NCBI RefSeq assembly: GCF_900090045.1
Contig: NC_041782.1
Coordinates: 1,893,001-1,957,000, forward strand
Direction of reading: 5' to 3'
DNA from: Plasmodium malariae
Lineage: Eukaryota; Apicomplexa; Aconoidasida; Haemosporida; Plasmodiidae
Length of the DNA stretch: 64,000 bases
Every line of letters begins with the position of its first letter. Positions within the stretch are counted from its first letter, which is position 1. The notes beneath the pieces are model-generated. The model saw only the letters and a program-made list of their open reading frames with translations, searched no databases and had not been told where the DNA came from. Below are positions 56,939 through 64,000 of this stretch, in pieces. Made by a program: the position numbers and the translations under genes.

Positions 56939-58080
56939 CTTTTCTTTTTATCTCCAAACGTTGCAAAATGGTAAAACTAAGATTAAGTAAAAAAAAAAAA
57001 AAAAAAATAAATAAAAAAATTCCGATTGAAGTGTGTATATGTGTGTACCTAGTTTGACGTAAATATATCTACACCTTCAAAAATAGAAATATATAACACG
57101 TCAACTTTTATTTTTTTTTTAAATCTTTTCATACTTTAACAGGCTATTTTTGTAATTATTCTGATGGGTAAAAATATCTCCCCACTAATATAAAAAATAT
57201 TCACAATTTACTGTTTTGGTATTTAGGGTGTTCTTATAATAATATATTTAAAAAAAGAAAAAAAAAAAAAAAAAAAAAGAAAAAATTAAAGGCGCCTCCA
57301 ATTTTGTGTTTCACTCATCTCTTTGGTTGGAATAAATTCCTTTTATTAGACGTTTTTGGCAATTTAGCCGTATTACCATATCATTATGCCGTATTTTATT
57401 TTATATCTTTTAATAGCGTTCTATTTTATATCGTTTTATTGTGTTCTATTTTAGTTCGTTTTATACATTTTTGCTTTTATTTTAATTTCGATTTTTATTT
57501 CTATTTTTATTTCTATTTTTATTTCTATTTTTATTTTTTATTTATATTATTTTTCTTCACATGTACACATGCCAAAACGGCGAAAAAAAAAAAAAAATAA
57601 TAAAATACACGTACTTAATGCTTGTGAACTGTAAAAACAAATATTGTCAACTAACAAAAGCGCAAAATAAAATGAGCACTTAAATTATGCCAATTGCTAA
57701 TTTGTGTTAATTTTTTTTAACGAATGGTATGAAAAAAATAAAACGAAATTGTAGCATATTTTATCTCAAACTTTGCTTCGTCTGACTGGGATATATGCCT
57801 AATTTATGCCCAAAAGTTTGCACACATTTAAAGCTAATTTTTTCCCTATTGTATACCCAATTTTGTGTTATATTTTGTGCGCAATTTTTGCTGCACCTTT
57901 TTCCCAATTTATCCAAATAAAAAAGGAAAAAATTTTCTGTATTACAGAAAAGTATAGTAATAGCATCAGAACATTATAACGTCATTACATGGGTGTAGAA
58001 GGGTAAAGATTTACGTCCCATTACAATACATATGGAAAATAGCCAAATGCGTAATTTCACATGAACATGTAAGGTAAAAG
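56939..58080. other. Divergent intergenic region
   Basis: Contains poly-A at 56990-57006 and 57258-57278, a TATTTCTATTTT repeat at 57490-57545 and no credible gene. Confidence 0.55.
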
Positions 58081-58953
58081 ATGATAGGCCCATGTAGAGG
58101 TAATTTTTTTATAAATTTGTTAAAAAGTCCATTTAATGATCAGAAAAATTGTAATATGTTTATCACAAAAAGCTATGGAACGATTTGGAAGAGACAATAT
58201 GGTATGGTAAATATTGAGAGATTAAATTGTATAAATGAAAAGAAAAGCATGGACAGAAAAATTTTTACTCAGTGCAGAAATATTACTAGTTCTAGTAGAG
58301 TACAATTAAATAAAAATAATGAAAGGGACTTTTTTGAAGGGGAACCATTGAATAGAACATTAGGAGGATATGGGTACCCCATGATGTTTATTGTTACATA
58401 TGACAAACCAAGCTGGCAACCATTTTGGGAAAATGACTGTGAAGTTATACCTAGAGATGAATTTGGAGTACCAGCTAGTATACCTCCAGAGATATCAACA
58501 CAGATTAAACATACATATTATGTACCACCACAATTTTATACATTTTTAAAAAAATTAGGGGATGATACAGAGGAGTTGAGACCATATATGATAAAATTAA
58601 TTAAAGGAGAATTTACATATGATGATTATCAAGAAATGTTTTACAAATTTGCAAAACCGTTAAAAATATTTAGAAAAAAAATACCTGTCCCTTACAGGTC
58701 AGCTGAAGAAATGGCAAATGAAGAAGAAATGAAATGGCAATCCGCTTGGTATACCTACAGACAGAAAGTTTTAGCAGAGTATAATGTTACAATGTGTTTA
58801 AGGGAATTTATTTTATACATGACCGTTGGATTATATTTTGCTTATTTGTGGTTAGACGCATTAAGACAATATCGTCTGGACATGAAACTCTTTTATTTGG
58901 AAGCACCAGAACATAAAATTAATTGGGTCAAACCAAGGGGTGATTTGGTATAG
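58081..58953 (+). CDS. Conserved-looking 290-residue protein, probable mitochondrial membrane subunit
   Basis: Single exon from ATG 58081. The first ~75 residues are basic with few acids (MIGPCRGNFFINLLKSPF...), compatible with a mitochondrial presequence. The middle has well-conserved-looking aromatic/proline segments (GGYGYPMMFIVTYDKPSWQPF, then VPASIPPEISTQIKHTYYVP). A single membrane-spanning helix lies near residues 240-260 (EFILYMTVGLYFAYLWLDAL), followed by a short tail ending VKPRGDLV. No low-complexity insertions occur, unlike neighbours, suggesting constraint. The layout fits the divergent accessory subunits of apicomplexan respiratory complexes, but I cannot assign a complex. Unknown function; location inferred. 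Confidence 0.75.
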   Translation: MIGPCRGNFFINLLKSPFNDQKNCNMFITKSYGTIWKRQYGMVNIERLNCINEKKSMDRKIFTQCRNITSSSRVQLNKNNERDFFEGEPLNRTLGGYGYPMMFIVTYDKPSWQPFWENDCEVIPRDEFGVPASIPPEISTQIKHTYYVPPQFYTFLKKLGDDTEELRPYMIKLIKGEFTYDDYQEMFYKFAKPLKIFRKKIPVPYRSAEEMANEEEMKWQSAWYTYRQKVLAEYNVTMCLREFILYMTVGLYFAYLWLDALRQYRLDMKLFYLEAPEHKINWVKPRGDLV

Positions 58954-59229
58954 TGCGCTTAAAAAGGGCCAGGGTGCTACTATCGAACAAAGCGAACATT
59001 GCGCACTACCAGTTTGGGAAGTATATCCTCGCAATGTTCATTTAATAAATCCATTCAACATGTTGCGGTGAGTATGTAGTATGCTTGTATCAGCAAAAAA
59101 AAAAAAAAAAGTCGTTATAACTTTTTTTATCACCGGTGTAATTTAAACCCTTTTTCCCCTATTCATTATAATATATTCCTTTTTTCCAAACATATATACT
59201 CCGTATATCTTACCATATGAGGAAGTGTG

Positions 59230-59270
<41 letters not shown>

Positions 59271-60178
59271 TTAACATGTGCTGCATTTTCTCGTCGTTTT
59301 AACCTACAAAAGCATAACTCGTTTTCAATACAACCCATTGCTTATATTTTTTAAAAAAGTTTCGCCTCACATGTATTTACACAAAAATAGGGGAATTTTT
59401 TTTTTTTTTTTTCTAATAAACATTTAATTTTATTTTTCTTAAAAAAAATTGTGTTGTTCAAGTATGAACAAGACAGGAAAAAAAAAAAATTATTTGCTTA
59501 TGTCATTATATGCTAATCATACTAGCTAATGCAGTTGAAAAGAAATAAAAAAAAAAAAAATGTTTCCAAAAAGGGTTTCAAAAAAAAAAGCCTTTAAAAA
59601 GGAGGGGATATTGTGAATACATACATGTATATATATATTTATATGTAGATACATATATGTGTAAATGCGAAGAAAATAGCAGGTAAAAAAAAAAAAAAAA
59701 AGGGAGGCTTATGATTAAACTTTTCCGTAATTCTACAAAAATGATGACGTACATTTTAACAAAATAGCGGGCATATACATATATACATGTGCACATGTAC
59801 ATATACACATATATGCTCGTATGTATATACACGTACAAAATAGCACCACTCCCCGTACTATTGTTCAAAAGAATATCTTTACACATAGAGGGATTTTTTA
59901 AGAAAAAAAAAAAAAAAAAAAAAAAAGGTGCATCCACGGCATTTGACATACATCAAGATAACTTTTACGCATACAAAATTTGCTTCTATATTCCTGCATG
60001 CGCATAGGGGTGATATTTTTCCACAGTGGGCACGTTGCAACGCTTAAATGATAAATGCCGATGAAGATCCGACTTCCCCACACCTTCCTCGTTCTCTCTA
60101 TTTCTGCACCTCTTCGTTCATTCACCCATTCACTTTTTAACCCATTCATTCTGTCGTCTGTCCAAATGGTAGCACAAC
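58954..60178. other. Convergent 3' intergenic region
   Basis: Shared 3' flank of the 290-residue gene and GPDH. It has a TA tract (59237-59268), many short poly-A/T runs and a less AT-rich patch at about 60000-60178 adjoining the GPDH stop, likely 3' UTR. Confidence 0.55.
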
Positions 60179-62185
60179 TCAGTTGAGGGATAAGGAACTA
60201 ATGTACTTCTCAGCTTCATCAATATTCTTGTTCATCTGGTCATCGGACCATTTAAGTTCATTCTTTAACAATTTTGCAATTCTTTTAATAGCCTGATTTG
60301 ACACTTGGGTGTCAATAAATCCTAACCTCAGTCTCCTTCCAATAATATCAGAAATGGTACTAGCGAACTCATACCTAGTAGCATAAACAATTTCTGCTTC
60401 TATATATGGTTTGGTAGAATCAATTTTGGTAAAAAGATTTAACTCTTTAGCTATTTCACACACTTTTTCTGATAAGTAGCCATAATTTGAGACTAGATGA
60501 TTCGCTGTTTCATAATCAAGTTGTTCATATTTTTGAACAAGATTCTTACTTAATTTACTACAACCGTAAGTTAAATCATCGAGTTTTATATTACCATTAC
60601 TATCATGACTACCAATAAGCATTAAAAATTTCGTTCTGCAGTTATATTTTGTTTTTATTTTATCCTTATGTTTAGCTACTACATAATCAATGGTATCTTG
60701 TGCCATTTTTCTATATATGGTCCATTTCCCTCCTAATATACTTATCAATCCATTATCGTCTTCAATAATTTCATGGCTTCTCGAAATCTCATGCGTTTCG
60801 ACGTTATGCTTGTTCTGCAATTCTTCTTCGCTCACCCCTTCAAGCTTTCCTCCTACTAACTCACTTTTCATTATCCCTTTGTTATCACCAGAAGTAGTGG
60901 TAGTGGTTAAGGTGGACGAACTCGCGTTAGTACTACCCGTATCACTCGTAGCACTAGACGCCACCCCCTTTTTGGCTTCCCTGACCAGGGGTCTGAAACC
61001 GCACCAGGCAGCCTTTATATCATTTCTTATTTCCTCTTCACTGAGTTCAATATATTTTGATAATTCCTTTGCCAAAAAGTCTATATCTTTTTTTTGAATT
61101 TTTGGATTATCTTCAAGTTTTCTGTGTTCATCTGTTGTTCCAACAAGAGTAGAATGTTCCCAGGGTAAAATGAAAAGGACTCTATCATCACTTGTTTTAG
61201 GTATAATAAATCCATTATTTTTTGAAGAATACCATTTAGGTAATATAAAATGGCATCCAACTGATAATTGTATCATTGGCTTTCTATTTTCATTAGCTAT
61301 TTTTCGAACAACATCACCATATGGACCTGTAGCATTAATTATAATTTTTGCATATATCTCCATTTCTTTATTATTAATTTTATCTAATACCTTAACACCT
61401 ATAATTTTCTGACTTTGTTCATGTTTTATAAAACCTATTACTTCCATATGATTACATATCGTAGCTCCAATTTGTCCAGGTACATATTCATCCATTGCAC
61501 TAGTTAGTACTAAATTTATATTCATTCTACTGTCATTATGTTGACCATCATAATATAACAGAGATCCTTTTAAATTTTCTTTTTTTAATAAAGGGAAATG
61601 TTCCATTGTATTTACTTTCTGTATATATCTAGAATTGGGTACAACTTTATCAAAGTAACACACTAAGTCAGCTAACAAATCATATATTTTTATGTTATAT
61701 GCAAAATATGGAACTTGCCATAATTTATATATAGGCATAACTATTGGTACTGGTCTAGACATAAATGGTGCAATCTTCATTGTATGTGCTCTTTCACCTA
61801 ATGCTTCCCATACGAAATATAATTCAGATAAATCAAAATTTTTTACTGCATTTTCTAAATATCTTATACCTCCATGTAATAATTTTGTTGATTTGGATGA
61901 AGTGCCACTTGAAAAATCATCCTTCTCTACTAATGCACACTTGATCCCTCTTGTAGCACAATCCAAAGCTAACCCTCCTCCTGTTGCACCACCTCCAATT
62001 ATTAATATATCAAAATGATTGTTTTTTAATCTATTTACCATTTCATTTCTATTTGCAATCGTGCTGTATTTGTACACTACATCCTTATCAATCATATTTT
62101 TATGAAAATTTATCTTCAACAAATATATACTTCCAACCGATATTATACCCAGGCTGCTAGAACCGATGAGCACCTTCTTCAGCAT
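60179..62185 (-). CDS. Mitochondrial FAD-dependent glycerol-3-phosphate dehydrogenase
   Basis: Single exon, 668 residues from ATG 62185. An upstream in-frame extension lacks an ATG and is not needed. The N-terminus (MLKKVLIGSSSLGIISVGSIYLL) is a basic start plus one hydrophobic segment, as in the family's inner-membrane presequence. The dinucleotide-binding motif GGGATGGG is at residues 64-71, followed by VEKDDFSSGTSSKSTKLLHGGIRYLE, the FAD-linked GPDH signature. INATGPYGD, FILPWEHSTLVGTTD and ISILGGKWTIYRKMA mark the rest of the fold; a C-terminal helical domain (RYEFASTISDIIGRRLRLGF) completes it. It oxidises glycerol-3-phosphate to dihydroxyacetone phosphate and passes electrons to ubiquinone. 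Between FRPLV and the GGKW motif there is a Ser/Thr-rich insertion (about 60780-60985) absent from most family members. Confidence 0.95.
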   Translation of the reverse strand: MLKKVLIGSSSLGIISVGSIYLLKINFHKNMIDKDVVYKYSTIANRNEMVNRLKNNHFDILIIGGGATGGGLALDCATRGIKCALVEKDDFSSGTSSKSTKLLHGGIRYLENAVKNFDLSELYFVWEALGERAHTMKIAPFMSRPVPIVMPIYKLWQVPYFAYNIKIYDLLADLVCYFDKVVPNSRYIQKVNTMEHFPLLKKENLKGSLLYYDGQHNDSRMNINLVLTSAMDEYVPGQIGATICNHMEVIGFIKHEQSQKIIGVKVLDKINNKEMEIYAKIIINATGPYGDVVRKIANENRKPMIQLSVGCHFILPKWYSSKNNGFIIPKTSDDRVLFILPWEHSTLVGTTDEHRKLEDNPKIQKKDIDFLAKELSKYIELSEEEIRNDIKAAWCGFRPLVREAKKGVASSATSDTGSTNASSSTLTTTTTSGDNKGIMKSELVGGKLEGVSEEELQNKHNVETHEISRSHEIIEDDNGLISILGGKWTIYRKMAQDTIDYVVAKHKDKIKTKYNCRTKFLMLIGSHDSNGNIKLDDLTYGCSKLSKNLVQKYEQLDYETANHLVSNYGYLSEKVCEIAKELNLFTKIDSTKPYIEAEIVYATRYEFASTISDIIGRRLRLGFIDTQVSNQAIKRIAKLLKNELKWSDDQMNKNIDEAEKYISSLSLN

Positions 62186-64000
62186 CTTATTCGAATGGTT
62201 TGTGGTCAATGCGGGGGAACATGTACGATTGATGGGCGGTCTGGCGGTATGCAGGCACGATGGTACACCAGTACAGACGAATGTATGTACATGTATACGT
62301 ATGTATGCCACTATTGACACTTTATGAGTTCTATTCGACAGCTACTACGGTAAGGGCATACCACGTTCAGAAAAGAAGTATCTCTAATATAATTTATGTT
62401 GTTTTAAAGCGCTCAATTCTTCAAAAAAAAAAAAATAAAATATAATAAAACGAAAGAAAACGAAATGATTGCCTGTACGATTGCACACTATGAAGGAGCA
62501 GTGACTGCACAATGGCTGAACAGAATGATCGAATAAAATAAAGCTATGCAACTATGAACTCCTAATTTTCCGCTTACCTTTTCACATGTACTGTTCAGGC
62601 TATAAAAAGAATTACGCATTTCCTCACGCAAAAATTATTCAAACAAACAAAACAAAAAAAAAGAAAAGAAAAAAAAAATTAAACGTAAAACAAAAATATA
62701 AATAAAAAATACTTAGAAAACAATGTAAATGCTTGTCCTTATGTATGTTCATACATGCTTACGTGGACTTACACTGAACGCTCAATGCTTCACAAGAATC
62801 TCTCGAAAAAAATGGATAATTTATTTGTACATTCCATGCAGGAATATGAAAAAAAAAAAATGCCAAACAATAGTATGTAAGCATAAACATTATTTTGGAG
62901 TTCATTTTCTAATTTCTGTTACGTATACATATAGTAAATTTATGAATTCAAGTGTATTTATGTATTTGTATGTATACTTATGTACGTTTGTACGTTTGTA
63001 TGTATGCATGCATGTACACATGTGTAATGCCGAGCGTTTTCTTCATTTCACTAAAAAAGGAACAAGAACATTCCAAAAAAAAAAAAAAAATTAAGTTCAC
63101 AAAAAATTAGAAAAAATAAAATATTTTTGTAGTATCATTCTAATTGTATAATATATAAAAAAAATTTTCAAAAGTACTCTTGGTACAAAAATTTTGAAGA
63201 CGCTCGAAAATGTGAGGGAAGCAAATTGACTTATACCAAAGAACAAAATTGAATAGTGTAAGCGGTGCAAACAAAATAAAATAGCTTGAAGGTAATAGCA
63301 ACGTGCATTGTAAAATAATGTTTTCTTGTGTAGCATATACAATACAAGTGTATGCACGTATGTCCATATATGTAAATTTATAAATGTATATGCGTACATA
63401 TGTATTATTTATATGTGCGTCGAAAGTTCATACGTGTATATACATTATATCTATGTTCTGAAGCATGCATATCAATACAATACACGCTTTTGTATATGAT
63501 CCTATTGTTCTAGGATATATTTCTATTATTAATGGTAGTATAAATCGTACGAACGAAAATAAAAATTACATGCCTTTAGTGTTAGCTATATATGAAGTGG
63601 TATGGATATAAAGCATATGTAACTACGTTAGCACTTTCAGAAAAAAAGAAAAAAGAAGAAAGAATGCATACAAATTAACAAGTCAGCAAATAAACAAAAA
63701 ACAGTACAGTGCTATTGCATGTAGGTAATTGGGCAAACAAAAAGAAAAAAAAAAAAAACTAAAAAAATTAAATTTATATAAAATAAAAATGAAAAAATGC
63801 GAAAAATCGCAGTTCATTATCTGCCAACAATTATTTACAAAAATGCATTTTTGAAAATACAAAAATTATTCCTTGCAACAATTTTTTTTTATTTTTTAGG
63901 AGCAACTATATATTATATATAAGCTTATACATGACATAATTTATTTAAACTTTATTTTTAAATACTTTTATGTTTTTATGCTGATATAATTTTCATTTTA
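62186..64000. other. Upstream region of GPDH to the window edge
   Basis: First ~150 bp (to 62330) is less AT-rich, probably the 5' leader. It has a poly-A at 63076-63090 and a TGCATGCA palindrome at 63005-63012. No open frame with protein-like composition was found. Confidence 0.5.

Noticed and set aside
62186..62320. N-terminal extension of GPDH
   Set aside because: No ATG in the extension; the ATG at 62185 begins a normal presequence.
1..64000. tRNA, rRNA, CRISPR, transposons, pir/var-type families
   Set aside because: Reading both strands by eye gave no cloverleaf-type GC-rich gene, no spaced repeats, no transposase-like ORF and no subtelomeric family motif; a tRNA scan was not possible.

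Overview
The window is nuclear DNA from a malaria parasite (genus Plasmodium) or a very close relative. The base composition is extremely AT-rich, with long poly-A/poly-T runs and (TA)n tracts. Proteins are swollen by Asn/Lys/Asp-rich repeats, introns are short with GTAAGT-like donors and T-rich acceptors, and the products are eukaryotic. From memory, the order GPDH - CCT2 - RPS23 - RPS12 - RPL7 - EB1 - ClpP resembles a block of P. falciparum chromosome 3. I could not check this, and the species cannot be named from sequence alone.

Left part (1-16.4 kb): a giant three-exon gene (1469-13660, 3928 residues when spliced) carries an EF-hand-like N-terminus, long charged repeats and several degenerate adenylate-kinase-type modules like those of ciliary/flagellar AK9. 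Convergent to it is a secreted or plastid-type protein with TPR and PDZ-like regions (14477-16366, minus).

Middle (19.6-36.7 kb): four genes of chromosome biology lie close together. They are a seven-exon CENP-C-like kinetochore protein ending in a cupin fold, a RAD51/RecA-fold paralogue with both Walker motifs degraded, a four-exon SKA1-like protein, and the microtubule plus-end protein EB1. The apicoplast protease ClpP, with an intact catalytic triad, sits between SKA1 and EB1.

Right part (40.4-62.2 kb): housekeeping genes with tiny first exons: ribosomal proteins RPL7, RPS12 and RPS23, chaperonin subunit CCT2, an 82-residue EMC5-like gene in three small exons, an unrecognised 85-residue ORF, a likely mitochondrial 290-residue membrane protein, and mitochondrial FAD-dependent glycerol-3-phosphate dehydrogenase.

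Intergenic DNA is long and full of short-period minisatellites (periods of about 8, 10, 12, 16, 20, 22, 30 and 35 bp). I see no tRNA, rRNA, mobile element, CRISPR array or subtelomeric multigene family. The points most worth following are the kinetochore/spindle cluster, the dead-looking RAD51 paralogue, the AK9-like giant and two GC-richer islands (RPL7 intron 1 and upstream of CCT2).
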